64,000 nt of DNA from Nitrobacter sp051912485 (GCF_051912485.1 NZ_CP196822.1:2232001-2296000); one strand, 5' to 3'; numbered from the stretch's first letter, positions 42,951 to 51,825 are shown. Numbers and translations: made by a program. Notes: a model not told the origin generated them from the letters alone.

Positions 42951-43413
42951 CCCGCCAAGAACACCGCGCGGGACAAATGCGGCGGTGGAAACACTAAGGA
43001 AAATCCTATCCGCCAGATATTTGCACTCAAGCACTCTTACGTCGCAAGACCGGAAGCCTTACGCAAATTGGTATTGATCTTGATTTGCGAGCTAACGGGC
43101 AGCCCCCCCCCGAAACATCGGGTCTTGTAATCCGTCGCCGACAATATGTTTCAGTCCCGCGGCTGTCCGGCCGCCGGCTGCGCCGGGTAGGCGAGCAGCT
43201 TCCAGCTCTGCAAGGCAGCCACACTCACGGGGACGATTTCCGCGTTAAATCGTTGTGCACTAACCGGTATTTTATTACCTAAATGTTGTGCAGCGCGCGC
43301 GTCGCTAGTCTTTTAGGAGTAAGCCATTCAATAATCCGGTACGGACGGAGGACAACTTCCAAAAGCCTGACGCTGCCCCGCAATTTCCACACCGGGATAT
43401 TACTCATTTAGCC
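42951..43413. other. gene-free stretch in mobile region
   Basis: About 460 bases with no supported gene, RNA or long repeat. An A/T-richer patch near 43255-43330 precedes the lipoprotein gene and could hold its promoter, but no clear consensus was found. Confidence 0.4.
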
Positions 43414-43692
43414 ATGACGTACCGCGCGCGCCGAATCCCGATCTTGCTTTGCGCCCTGCCGATCGTATGCAGCCTGGGGGGATGCGGCAGCATCAATTCG
43501 CACCTTGCGGGCGGCATGGGCGATGCGATTCCGCAATGGGCTGGCGGACTTCCCGCGGACGCGCCTCCCCGGCCCGGCACCGCGAAATATGATGAGGTGA
43601 TGAAGGAGCGTGAACGCGAGCGTCTGGCCCCGAAGACGGACGCTCCCGCCACCCAATCATCGAATAACAACGCGATGGGCGCGATTCACTGA
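43414..43692 (+). CDS. small predicted lipoprotein
   Basis: 92 residues. The N-terminus MTYRARRIPILLCALPIVC and lipobox LGGC (Cys24) predict export and lipid attachment. The mature part is polar with a Pro-rich middle and charged helix (EVMKERERERLAPK). Small lipoproteins like this occur in Bradyrhizobiaceae without known function. It lies just before the purU remnant, convergent with it. Confidence 0.7.
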   Translation: MTYRARRIPILLCALPIVCSLGGCGSINSHLAGGMGDAIPQWAGGLPADAPPRPGTAKYDEVMKERERERLAPKTDAPATQSSNNNAMGAIH

Positions 43693-43717
43693 CAGCTGGC
43701 TCGCCTGTCCGCGCTCC

Positions 43718-44095
43718 TCAATCCATGAACACCACGGTTTTGCGGCCGTTCAGGATCACGCGGTCTTCCAGGTGATGCCGGATCGCGCGCGCCAGAACCC
43801 GCCGCTCGATGTCGCGTCCCTTGCGGACCAGCGCATCGGGGGTGTCGCAATGGCTCGACATCCTGATCGATGATCGGTCCCTCATCGAGATCGCTGGTGA
43901 CATAATGCGCGGTTGCGCCGATCAATTTGACGCCGTGCTCGTGGGCCTGATGATATGGTTTGGCGCCCTTGAATCCCGGCAGGAAGGAAAGATGAATATT
44001 GATGCACCGGCCCGAAAGCTTTGCGCTCATCTCGTTCGATAGGATCTGCATATTGCGCGCCAGCACCACCAGATCGGTGCCCGTCTCCGCCACGC
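43718..44095 (-). pseudogene. purU: purU (formyltetrahydrofolate deformylase) 3' remnant, frameshifted
   Basis: Minus-strand frames give the C-terminal half of PurU: TGTDLVVLARNMQILSNEMS, then INIHLSFLPGFKGAKPYHQA, HYVTSDLDEGPIIDQDVE, and in a second frame CDTPDALVRKGRDIERRVLAR to NGRKTVVFMD. The frame change is near 43850, where a few bases appear lost. Similarity to PurU stops at about 44095, where unrelated sequence begins, so the 5' half was removed. PurU releases formate from formyl-THF; this copy cannot be functional. Confidence 0.85.
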
Positions 44096-44128
44096 TCGGT
44101 CGCAAGCAATTGCCTGAGCACGTCAAAA

Positions 44129-44395
44129 TCAGACAGAGCGCCCTTCTTCGACAATAAATATTGATTGCCGGACCTGACGAGTCCGATTGATCCGCTTGAG
44201 CAACAGAAAACGCCGCAACGTAAGACGACGGCGCCGTCGCCATTGATGAATTATCCGATACATTGCGTGGATCCGAGGATCATCTCCCTCGAGCGACAGC
44301 GACAGACCGTGCTGCAATGCATTCTGACTGGACCGCTTCTTGCCAGCCGCATCTTTGGCGAAGATGTCGAAGATCAATTGCGAGAGCTCGGTCAA
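44129..44395 (-). CDS. small hypothetical protein of mobile type
   Basis: 88 residues from MTELSQLIFDIFAKDAAGKKR. The segment AGKKRSSQNALQHGLSL recalls a widespread group of plasmid/phage-borne small proteins with TPxGKxxSxxNAxxHGL patterns. The C-terminal half is Arg-rich and less protein-like. It starts where purU homology ends. Real expression is uncertain. Confidence 0.4.
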   Translation of the reverse strand: MTELSQLIFDIFAKDAAGKKRSSQNALQHGLSLSLEGDDPRIHAMYRIIHQWRRRRRLTLRRFLLLKRINRTRQVRQSIFIVEEGRSV

Positions 44396-44439
44396 AAGCG
44401 CGAACTCACGGGTGAAAACGCGCGAGGGTCTTCCCCCTC

Positions 44440-44853
44440 GTGTCTGCCGAGTTTATTGCTCGAGACTTGCTATTTGCATCAAATGCACTCCCGATTATGC
44501 AATGGAAAAACGAAGAGCAACTTGACATATTGGGAACGATTAGCGCCCGCGATAACATCGAGAGCTGGTCTCCGACCTTGATCGATGCCTGCTTAAAACC
44601 TTTGAAGACCGAAATCAAAAAGGGGAAATACCGACCGCATAGGGAGAAGAAAGCTTTCGTGTTGATGTACCAGTGCGGGTTTAGTCTTCGTGAACCGGGC
44701 CGTTTTCGCAATCGCGCGGAGCACCTAGCGGAAGGAGCGATGGGTTATATTGACGGCCCCAATCGAACTGTTGAGCTGTGCATCTCGTCAGATGCTGTGG
44801 GTAACCTCCTCCGGGGGAGAGCTAGACCGCACCTCGTTCCCAGCTCGGACTGA
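44440..44853 (+). CDS. hypothetical protein (GTG start)
   Basis: 137 residues. The middle (NEEQLDILGTISARDNIESW and IDACLKPLKTEIKKGKYR) looks like a folded, mixed alpha/beta protein. Base use is A/T-richer than core genes. The GTG start has no good ribosome-binding site, so the true start may be internal (an ATG lies 20 codons in). No family recognised. Confidence 0.4.
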   Translation: MSAEFIARDLLFASNALPIMQWKNEEQLDILGTISARDNIESWSPTLIDACLKPLKTEIKKGKYRPHREKKAFVLMYQCGFSLREPGRFRNRAEHLAEGAMGYIDGPNRTVELCISSDAVGNLLRGRARPHLVPSSD

Positions 44854-45040
44854 CCTTCGCTGCTAAATTGTCGATTCGATCTGCGGCGCAGCAGGCGCGA
44901 TTGAGGGAGCACCACACCTCATAGATCAGACAGCCAACGGTCGGACCACTGGTCGGGAACCATCGCCGCTGTTGCAACGAGGTCTTTCCCAAACATTGGT
45001 GTCCTGGATTGAGGTCCCTACGACTTCAGGCCCCTTTGGG

Positions 45041-45213
45041 TGGGCGGCTAAAATCAACACGGTACAACCGATCATTTCGAGAGATTCTTCTTTAACCTAA
45101 CGCCCACGCCGCCGCCATTTTCATCGATAAATATTACTCCCCCGCGCGAAAGAACCCTCCTTATCAGGTCGAGGGTTTCGGGCTCCCCGGCATAGCGGCC
45201 AACCTCAATGTTA
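45041..45213. repeat. 173-bp direct repeat, copy A
   Basis: Starts at TGGGCGGCTAAAATCAAC and ends at CTCAATGTTA. A second copy at 49583-49755 differs at only a handful of positions, at a constant offset of 4542. It covers the C-terminal ~46 codons of the XRE regulator plus its downstream flank. Confidence 0.95.
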
Positions 45214-45314
45214 GTAATTGTGTTGCGGTGAAGGCCAGTAGCTTCCGCCAAATCACGAACAGTCCAACCTAATGCGGCTCTAGCCATTCTAACTTGTGCA
45301 CTTGTCACAGGCAT
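45072..45314 (-). CDS. XRE-family HTH transcriptional regulator
   Basis: 80 residues. The HTH is clear: VRMARAALGWTVRDLAEATG, then LHRNTITNIEVGR, the usual Cro/C1 pattern. A short C-terminal RRVLSRGGVIFIDENGGGVGVRL is common in small XRE proteins of Rhizobiales phages and plasmids. It is divergent from the exonuclease gene with three operator-like sites between and within the starts, so it most likely represses the recombination genes and itself. Confidence 0.88.
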   Translation of the reverse strand: MPVTSAQVRMARAALGWTVRDLAEATGLHRNTITNIEVGRYAGEPETLDLIRRVLSRGGVIFIDENGGGVGVRLKKNLSK

Positions 45315-45349
45315 ATTATTGTGCTTTTGTCACATGTGCTAGTGGCACA
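45295..45349. promoter_or_regulatory. three 15-bp operator-like repeats in the divergent promoter
   Basis: TGTGCACTTGTCACA (45295-45309), TGTGCTTTTGTCACA (45320-45334) and TGTGCTAGTGGCACA (45335-45349) share TGTGC-N3-TG-KCACA. The first lies inside the regulator's early codons, the others in the 51-base gap. The layout resembles lambdoid operators read by a Cro/C1-like protein. Confidence 0.75.
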
Positions 45350-45365
45350 GTAAGGAGGAGCGCTT

Positions 45366-46184
45366 ATGGCAGTTTCAGAATCGAGTGACAGAAGAACGTT
45401 TATTGGAGGGTCCGATGCCCGAATTGTCATGGGATCAGCAGAAGATAAACTGATTCGCCTCTGGCGCGAAAAGCGAGGCGAAATCGAGCCAGAGAACCTT
45501 TCAAATGTCCTCGTCGTGCAGCTCGGCAGTGTCACGGAAGATCTCAACCGCCGCTGGTTTGAACGGAGCACCGGGCACTCAATCAAGGATGTGCAGCGAC
45601 GAATTCATCATCCAGTCCATAAATGGATGGCAGCCACCCTGGACGGTATTGTCGAACAAACGGGCGCGGTGTTTGAAGCAAAATTCATGCTGCCGTGGAC
45701 ATTCTCTGAGGAAATGGCTGCGGAAAAGCACATGGCACAGCTTCAGCACAATATGTGGATCACCAACGCGCGCTCAGCAATTCTTTCCATCATCACAGGT
45801 GGCGGCAAATGGGTCGAAATGACTATCCATGCTGACCCTCTTTATCAACACCTGCTTTTGACCGCGGAAAAGAAATTCTGGCGCTGCGTACAGAATGGCG
45901 AGCCCCCTCGACTCTTCGGGGTTGAACCTCCTCGACCACGCTTGGAAGCCTTCAGGGTGGTCGACATGAACACATCCAACAGCTGGGCGGAACTGGCCTC
46001 AATCTACCAACGAACAAGAGAGGCTTACCAGGAACATGAGGCCGCCAAGAGCGACCTCAAGAAGCTGATACCTGAGGATGCTAAAGAAGCCCTAGGCCAT
46101 GGCATCCGCGCAAAACGATCCAAAAGCGGAGCGGTGAGTTTCGAGTTAGCAGATCGGGAGGCCGCCAATGCACAGCTCCAGTGA
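45366..46184 (+). CDS. YqaJ-type phage recombination exonuclease
   Basis: 272 residues. FIGGSDARIVMGSAEDKLIRLWREKRG near the N-terminus, split at a helix break, and QLGSVTEDLNRRWFERSTG resemble YqaJ/lambda-exonuclease nucleases. The core acidic/lysine residues lie in MAATLDGIV and VFEAKFM (Asp and Glu-x-Lys). Such enzymes resect double-strand ends to make 3' tails for an annealase. TAAGGAGGAG lies upstream of the ATG. It overlaps the ERF gene by 17 bases, so the pair is coupled. Confidence 0.85.
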   Translation: MAVSESSDRRTFIGGSDARIVMGSAEDKLIRLWREKRGEIEPENLSNVLVVQLGSVTEDLNRRWFERSTGHSIKDVQRRIHHPVHKWMAATLDGIVEQTGAVFEAKFMLPWTFSEEMAAEKHMAQLQHNMWITNARSAILSIITGGGKWVEMTIHADPLYQHLLLTAEKKFWRCVQNGEPPRLFGVEPPRPRLEAFRVVDMNTSNSWAELASIYQRTREAYQEHEAAKSDLKKLIPEDAKEALGHGIRAKRSKSGAVSFELADREAANAQLQ

Positions 46185-47307
46185 AACCATTGGCGTGATC
46201 GCCGCTGCCTTGGCCAAAGCTCAAGGAGAGCTCGTCAATCCCGAGAAAACCATGACCGCGACCGTCAGATCGCCCTTTCCCCGCGAGGAAGCCCAAACCT
46301 TTCGCTACGCGTCATTAGCCAGCGGTCTAGATATCATCCGCAAGAACCTTAGCGCCCACGAGATTGCAACTATTCAGACCACGGCGATTGACCGGGATCA
46401 AATCCGCCTCACGACGCTTTTGGCCCATGCCTCGGGGGAATGGATTGCCTCCGACTGGCCGGTCTGCGCGGTGGCCGAGCTGGCGGCGCCGCACCGAATG
46501 GGCGCCGCGCTCACTTATGCGCGCCGCTATGCGCTGTTCGCATTAGTGGGAATTGCCGGCGAGGACGACCTCGATGCTCCTGATCTCGCTGCCGAGCCCT
46601 TGCCGCCACGCGGGTTTCCTACGGCCCCAAAAGTTGCACGCAAGCCACGTAACGGTATCCCGCATCAGCCTCCGCAGCTCGGTCCAATCCCATCGGCCGC
46701 GTTGCGCGACCAAATGCTCGCGGAGATCACCGAGATCGCCGATGGCGACGGCTTGGCGACGTGGATCCACCATCGGATGCGGGACAAGAACGCACTGACG
46801 AACGCCGACGCGCGCACTATCGAGGGGGCCTGCGAGGCGCTTCTACGGGTCCACCGCGATGACATGGCCGACCCGATCCCCAACCCGATCGCCCCGTCCC
46901 CGCCCGGGGAGCCTAACGACACGCCTCACCTGCTGGATGCAGCTTCCACGCCGGCACCGGGCAGGCAAATTGTTCACCCGCTCACCAAACCGCTGCGCCG
47001 GCGCAGCAAGGCGCATCTGGCATTCGTCGCGGCGCAGCCTTGCCTGATTTGTCAGCGCACTCCATGCGACGCCCATCACCTCAAGTTCGCGCAACCCAAA
47101 GCTTTGGGGCGCAAGGTTAGCGACGAGTTCACGGTGCCGCTGTGCCGCCATCATCATCACGAGCTACATCGCCATAGCAATGAGGCCGCATGGTGGGCAA
47201 ATCTGAAGCTAGCACCGCTGTTGGTGGCGAAAGACCTCTGGCAGACCAATCCCGACCACACCTCCCCGGGCTCCTACAGCGGACCGCCGACGGAGGCGAT
47301 GCCATGA
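46168..47307 (+). CDS. ERF single-strand annealing protein fused to an HNH-like nuclease domain
   Basis: 379 residues. The ERF domain (1-~138) has LAKAQGELVNPEK, FRYASLASGLDIIRK and GAALTYARRYALFALVGIAGEDD. A Pro-rich linker follows. The C-terminal ~100 residues carry CLICQRTPCDAHHLKF (292-306) and VPLCRHHHHELHR (323-335), a Cys/His-rich HNH-like or DUF968-like nuclease. ERF proteins anneal single strands in phage recombination, so the upstream exonuclease supplies the substrate. Carrying both activities in one chain is notable. A four-base overlap couples it to the next fragment. Confidence 0.82.
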   Translation: MHSSSETIGVIAAALAKAQGELVNPEKTMTATVRSPFPREEAQTFRYASLASGLDIIRKNLSAHEIATIQTTAIDRDQIRLTTLLAHASGEWIASDWPVCAVAELAAPHRMGAALTYARRYALFALVGIAGEDDLDAPDLAAEPLPPRGFPTAPKVARKPRNGIPHQPPQLGPIPSAALRDQMLAEITEIADGDGLATWIHHRMRDKNALTNADARTIEGACEALLRVHRDDMADPIPNPIAPSPPGEPNDTPHLLDAASTPAPGRQIVHPLTKPLRRRSKAHLAFVAAQPCLICQRTPCDAHHLKFAQPKALGRKVSDEFTVPLCRHHHHELHRHSNEAAWWANLKLAPLLVAKDLWQTNPDHTSPGSYSGPPTEAMP

Positions 47308-47531
47308 GCGATCCCCGGATCGTGTGTCCACACTGCAGTACGCCGATCAAGTTAACCGACACCATGGTCGCGCCGCTGATCGCTCGGACCCGCGAGCAGT
47401 TCGAACGCCAATTCGCGCGAAAGGCTGCGGAGTTTTCAAAGCGCGAATCCAACATTCGCAAGATGCGGGATGCGCTTGCCAACCCTACTCACACAAAATC
47501 GACGGGGCCTCGCATGTTGTGCGGTGAGTAG
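47304..47531 (+). pseudogene. DUF2130-like gene, N-terminal fragment
   Basis: 75 codons from MSDPRIVCPHCSTPIKLTD. The CPxC start and the REQFERQFARKAAEFSKRE coiled-coil beginning match the N-terminus of DUF2130 proteins, which normally exceed 400 residues. After about residue 60 the sequence becomes unrelated and stops, so the gene was cut. Its start overlaps the ERF stop (ATGA), showing it was part of that operon. Confidence 0.6.
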
Positions 47532-47665
47532 TTTTTCCAATTCCTGCATACGGGCTTGGTCGTGCGATACCCGTTGGCGAGCAGGCTGAATAACGTAGTG
47601 AAGATATTGCTCGCGGAGTCTTAGTTGGGTTCGAAGCCTCATCTGCAGCCTTTTGCCCCCATTGG

Positions 47666-47917
47666 TCAGAAACTACCGCCCGCGGTCTCCGGTATGGTCG
47701 CAACGCGCAAGACGCCGTTCTGCACGACACGCGCGGTCACCGCGTCGAGGTCCGGCTCGACGATGTGAATCTCACCGCGATTGATCTTGGCCACAACGTC
47801 CTTGTTGACGTCGACGCCGATGACCGACGTACCCCTCGAAGCCAGCACCACGGCAGTCGGCAGCCCGATATAGCCGAGCCCGACCACGCAAATTGTCTTC
47901 AGCTTGCCTTCGCTCAC
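47666..47917 (-). pseudogene. wecC: wecC (UDP-ManNAc dehydrogenase) N-terminal fragment
   Basis: 83 residues: ICVVGLGYIGLPTAVVLASRG, IGVDVNKDVVAKINRGEIHIVEPDLDA, then a stop shortly after LRVATIPETA. Full WecC enzymes are about 420 residues, so only the NAD-binding start remains. It overlaps the wecB stop by four bases, the normal wecB-wecC coupling. The lost 3' part lay on the side of the mobile region. Confidence 0.88.
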
Positions 47918-49035
47918 GCTTGCTCCTCGATCACTGCGCGAATCCGCTTCGCAGCCAGACCATCCCCATACGGATTCATTGCCTGCGCCATGCGTGCATA
48001 ATGCACCGGCTCCCGCAACAATCGATTGGCCTCGTCGACGATACGCTGCTGCGCCGTTCCAACCAGAATCACTGTGCCGGCATCGACCGCCTCGGGGCGC
48101 TCGGTGGTGTCGCGCATCACCAGAACCGGCTTGCCCAGGGACGGCGCCTCTTCCTGCACGCCGCCGGAATCGGTGATGATGATATGCGAACGTTCCATCA
48201 GAAAGACGAACGGCTCATAGTCGAGCGGGTCGATCAAGTGGATTCTCGGATGCGATCCAAGCAGGCGCTCGACAGGACCGCGAACGTTGGGATTGGGATG
48301 CACCGGATATACGAGCTGCACGTCATTCTCGGTAACAATGTCGAGCATGGCGCGGCAAATACTTTCGAAGCCGGCGCCGAAATTCTCCCGCCGATGTGCG
48401 GTGACGAGAACGAGCGGTAGACGGGAATCGAGATACTTGAATTGGCGTTCAAACGCCGCGCGCCTTTCCGGCGCAGCCCTGAGACGCGCGACCGTCTCGA
48501 TCAACGCATCGATGACCGTATTCCCGGTCAAATGGATGTGCGACGGATCCACGCCTTCGGCGAGCAGGTTCTGGCGCGAACGCTCGGTCGGAGTGAAATG
48601 AAAGCGCGTCGCCAGGGTCGCCACCCTGCGATTCATCTCCTCGGGCCACGGCGCGAGCAGCGATCCCGAACGCAGACCGGCTTCGACGTGGCCAACCGGC
48701 AGTTTCCGATAGAACGCAGCAAGCGAACTTGCGAGCGTCGTCGATGTATCGCCATGAACCAGAACGAGATCCGGACGTTCCTGATCAAGCACCTCCCCGA
48801 CTCCCGTCAACAATCGCGCCGTCAATTGATCGAGGGTCTGGTTTGGCAACATCAGATCAAGATCGTGATCCGGTGCGATCGCAAACAGCGCCAACACCTG
48901 GTCAAGAATGCCGCGGTGTTGAGCAGTCACGCAGACGCGCAGATTCACAACACTGCTCTTCCGCAGTTCGGTTACGACCGGCGCCATCTTGATGGCTTCA
49001 GGCCGCGTTCCGAATATCGCGATGACATTCTTCAA
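47914..49035 (-). CDS. wecB: UDP-N-acetylglucosamine 2-epimerase (non-hydrolysing)
   Basis: 373 residues. MKNVIAIFGTRPEAIKMAPVV at the start and VHGDTSTTLASSLAAFYRKLPVGHVEAGLRSG, split over the family spacing, are signatures. LVTAHRRENFG and ITDSGGVQEEAPSLGKPVLVMRDTTERPE are also present. It converts UDP-GlcNAc to UDP-ManNAc. Its partner wecC is broken, so ManNAcA cannot be made from here unless another copy exists. Confidence 0.96.
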   Translation of the reverse strand: MKNVIAIFGTRPEAIKMAPVVTELRKSSVVNLRVCVTAQHRGILDQVLALFAIAPDHDLDLMLPNQTLDQLTARLLTGVGEVLDQERPDLVLVHGDTSTTLASSLAAFYRKLPVGHVEAGLRSGSLLAPWPEEMNRRVATLATRFHFTPTERSRQNLLAEGVDPSHIHLTGNTVIDALIETVARLRAAPERRAAFERQFKYLDSRLPLVLVTAHRRENFGAGFESICRAMLDIVTENDVQLVYPVHPNPNVRGPVERLLGSHPRIHLIDPLDYEPFVFLMERSHIIITDSGGVQEEAPSLGKPVLVMRDTTERPEAVDAGTVILVGTAQQRIVDEANRLLREPVHYARMAQAMNPYGDGLAAKRIRAVIEEQA

Positions 49036-49582
49036 AATACGTTGGATCCTCAGAACAGCCCGGTAGCCAGCGCGAAGAAGCGGCGACGATATGAAGCCCG
49101 ATGCTGAGTTGTGTACCTATTGCCGCCCGGATATTCAATGAGATGTCGCTAACAAATCAGAACTTCAGCCTCAACCAAAATAAAAAATATAACTTAATAT
49201 CAATCCTTTATGAAATAACCTCCGGCGGCCCCGCAAGTACGAACGGCTATCCGGCGTTCAATGCACCTGAAGATCGAGCGACAACAGTCTCCAAGGACGA
49301 CAGGACGCCATAGGCCAGCATCACGCGGACATATTTCCTGGCACTCGCAACGGCCGCAGCAGAGCGTTGCCGAAGCCGTTTGGGATTTTTCAGCAAATGG
49401 TCCGATCGCCTCGACCCGCGCGGAAACATGTCCGGCGGTCACCACAATGCGCTTGACCTAGTAGCTATCTCCGATGTTGGGCGACTGATACGAGCCCCAC
49501 GGTCGATGTCCCTTGAGATAGCCCTCAGATGGTGAAGTGCAAAAAGGGAAATCTAATGACCCCACTAGGGTCCAATCGACAT
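49036..49582. other. gap between wecB and repeat copy B
   Basis: About 550 bases. A markedly A/T-rich stretch (about 49150-49215) is a candidate promoter region for wecB. A minus-strand open frame at 49247-49429 (FPRGSRRSDHLLKNPKRLRQ) has no recognisable family. The rest appears to be junction sequence leading into the 173-bp repeat. Confidence 0.35.
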
Positions 49583-49755
49583 TGGGCGGCCAAAATCAAC
49601 GCGGCACAACCGATCATTTCGAGAGATTCTTCTTTAACCTAACCCCCACGCCGCCGCCATTTTCATCGATAAATATTGCTCCCCCGCGCGAAAGAACCCT
49701 CCTTATCAGGTCGAGGGTTTCGGGCTCCCCGGCATAGCGGCCAACCTCAATGTTA
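49583..49755. repeat. 173-bp direct repeat, copy B
   Basis: Nearly identical to 45041-45213. It encodes only the last ~46 codons of the XRE regulator (IEVGRYAGEPETLDLIRRVL and the ENGGGVGVRL tail) with no HTH, joined at GTTA to unrelated sequence. It is therefore a truncated second copy and not a working gene. Confidence 0.95.
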
Positions 49756-49827
49756 CCGGCTTCGACTCGACCGAAATAGCCCGGCAGGATATATGACCGT
49801 TTGCAAATTCGCATTTAACGGCTGGCC

Positions 49828-50844
49828 GTGAAATTACCATCGGAACTACTTTTGTCGCTATTGGCCATCATCACTGCGGCAGCCCTTTCATTTGCCCTAA
49901 CTTGGCTTCTGATGCCCTTATTACAACGCTACGCACTAGCAAGACCGAACGCGCGGTCATCCCATAAGCTTCCGACGCCGCAGGGCGCAGGGATTGCAGT
50001 CATCGCCGCGACACTTGTTACCGTTGTCTTATTTGCCGTCGTGACGAAAGCGGAAGTCTCCATCTGCGTGCTGGCCGCGACGTTTTTTATCGCCGTTGTG
50101 GGTGCGGCGGATGACGTCAGGTCGCTTCCGGTTCTGACACGCCTACTCGCCCAGGCGATCGCGGTTGGAGCGATCCTGGCGATGTGGCCGGGCGACATCC
50201 GGATCTTTCCGCTTGGCCCGCTTTGGATCGAACGGGGCGTTTTGCTGCTGGCCGGGGTCTGGTTTGTCAACCTCGTCAATTTCATGGACGGGATGGACTG
50301 GATGACCGTCGCGGAGGCCGTTCCCGTTGCGGGAGCTATCGTGACATTGGGATATCTGAGCGACGTGCCTCCGATAACAACGATCATCGCCGGCGCTCTC
50401 GGCGGAGCCTTGCTTGGATTTGCACCATTCAACCGACCGATTGCGAAAGTCTTTCTCGGTGATGTCGGCAGTTTGCCCATCGGCCTCTTGCTGGGCTGGT
50501 GCCTGCTCGAACTTGCATATCGCGGCCAGCTCACCGCGGCGCTGCTTTTGCCTCTCTACTATCTCTCCGACGGCACCATCACCATGTTGCGCCGCCTCGT
50601 CACCGGTGAGAAAGTCTGGGCGGCCCATCGCTCGCATTTCTATCAGCGCGCAACGAACAAGGGATTTTCCGTTCTCGACGTCATCGGAACCGTGTTCGGA
50701 CTCAATCTCGTGCTGGCCTTACTGGCCATCGCCTCAACTTGGGTGACGTCGCCTGCGGCAAGGGTCATTGTGCTGATAGCGGGCGTCGCCGTTGTGGGCC
50801 TCACCTTGTTCCGATTTTCGCGATTGCGGTGTACGGCGCGTTAG
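49828..50844 (+). CDS. polyprenyl-phosphate sugar-1-phosphate transferase (WecA/WbpL type)
   Basis: 338 residues with about 10 membrane helices. PTPQGAGIAVI, GAADDVRSLPV, NLVNFMDGMDWM and FLGDVGSLPIG are the conserved loops of the GT4-like WecA/MraY superfamily. It loads the first O-antigen sugar phosphate on undecaprenyl phosphate at the inner membrane. A GTG start at 49828 was used. The neighbour at 50905 resembles WbpV, so the pair may start the chain with QuiNAc or FucNAc. Confidence 0.92.
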   Translation: MKLPSELLLSLLAIITAAALSFALTWLLMPLLQRYALARPNARSSHKLPTPQGAGIAVIAATLVTVVLFAVVTKAEVSICVLAATFFIAVVGAADDVRSLPVLTRLLAQAIAVGAILAMWPGDIRIFPLGPLWIERGVLLLAGVWFVNLVNFMDGMDWMTVAEAVPVAGAIVTLGYLSDVPPITTIIAGALGGALLGFAPFNRPIAKVFLGDVGSLPIGLLLGWCLLELAYRGQLTAALLLPLYYLSDGTITMLRRLVTGEKVWAAHRSHFYQRATNKGFSVLDVIGTVFGLNLVLALLAIASTWVTSPAARVIVLIAGVAVVGLTLFRFSRLRCTAR

Positions 50845-50904
50845 CCGACTGCAGCGGGACCATCAGGTCTTGACCGCAAGGTAACGCGGGGCCGCATACC
50901 AACC

Positions 50905-51825
50905 TCATGCCCTCGACTTATCGACCATCGCGCGAAAGCCCTCGCGCGTCGTGACGGACGGCTTCCAGCCAGCCGCAAGCAGCTTCGCAGGATCGACCAC
51001 GAGGTTCCGGCCGATGCGATCCCAGACCGAACTTCGGCCGGCGAGACTGAGCAAGGCTGCAATCAGGCCGGGGGGAACAGGAAAGAGTCCGGCGGGACGG
51101 CCGGCGGCAGCGCGGAGACACGCGAAGATGTCGGCAATCGACATCGCCTCGGGATCGGCGACCAGGAATGTCTCATTGAGCGCCGCCGGATTGTCGAGAC
51201 TCAGCATGACTGCCTCGACAAGATTGCTGACGGCCAGCAGCGAGCGCCGATTTCGCAACGCGCCGAACGGCAGAGGCACAGGCAGCGCCGCGATGCGGAG
51301 CAGGAACGCGATGTTCGCCTTGGCATTCGGACCATACACGATGACCGGTCTCAGGATCGTGTGAGGCACGCCGCTTTTGCGTATGGCGGACTCTGCCGCA
51401 AGCTTGGCCCGGTCATATCCGGTCACTGGATGGGGCTCGTCCTTCTCCGTCAGAACCCGATCGGATGCCGAACCGGTCTGAGCCCCGATCGACGACATAA
51501 AAATCAGGCGTCGCACCGGATGCCGCAAACACGCCTCCGCCAAGCTGACCGCTGCGCCGCGATTGACCTTGTCGTAGTCGACCGTATCGCCGCCCTGACG
51601 ATGCGCGATGGCCGCGAGATGCACGACGACATCAATATCGGTAAGAAGCGGGCTCCAATCGACCTCGTTTTCGAAGTCTGATAGCGCGACGTAGTCAATG
51701 CGGTCACCGACCAGAACCGGATTGCGCGACGCCGCGCGGACATGATGCCCCGCGGCGGCCAGCGCAGGCACGAGAGCCGAGCCGACAAAACCCGAAGCGC
51801 CAGTCACGAGAATCCGAAAAGACAT
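50905..51825 (-). CDS. NAD-dependent epimerase/reductase (WbpV/WreQ-like SDR)
   Basis: 306 residues. NAD-binding MSFRILVTGASGFVGSALV, a Ser-Ser motif in IFMSSIGAQTG and the Tyr-x3-Lys pair in GYDRAKLAAE mark an extended SDR. The C-terminus is typical of WbpV-like UDP-4-keto-sugar reductases. Its pairing with a WbpL-type transferase supports nucleotide-sugar reduction for the initiating residue. This is inference; generic epimerase activity is possible. Convergent with the transferase, 60 bases apart. Confidence 0.8.
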   Translation of the reverse strand: MSFRILVTGASGFVGSALVPALAAAGHHVRAASRNPVLVGDRIDYVALSDFENEVDWSPLLTDIDVVVHLAAIAHRQGGDTVDYDKVNRGAAVSLAEACLRHPVRRLIFMSSIGAQTGSASDRVLTEKDEPHPVTGYDRAKLAAESAIRKSGVPHTILRPVIVYGPNAKANIAFLLRIAALPVPLPFGALRNRRSLLAVSNLVEAVMLSLDNPAALNETFLVADPEAMSIADIFACLRAAAGRPAGLFPVPPGLIAALLSLAGRSSVWDRIGRNLVVDPAKLLAAGWKPSVTTREGFRAMVDKSRA

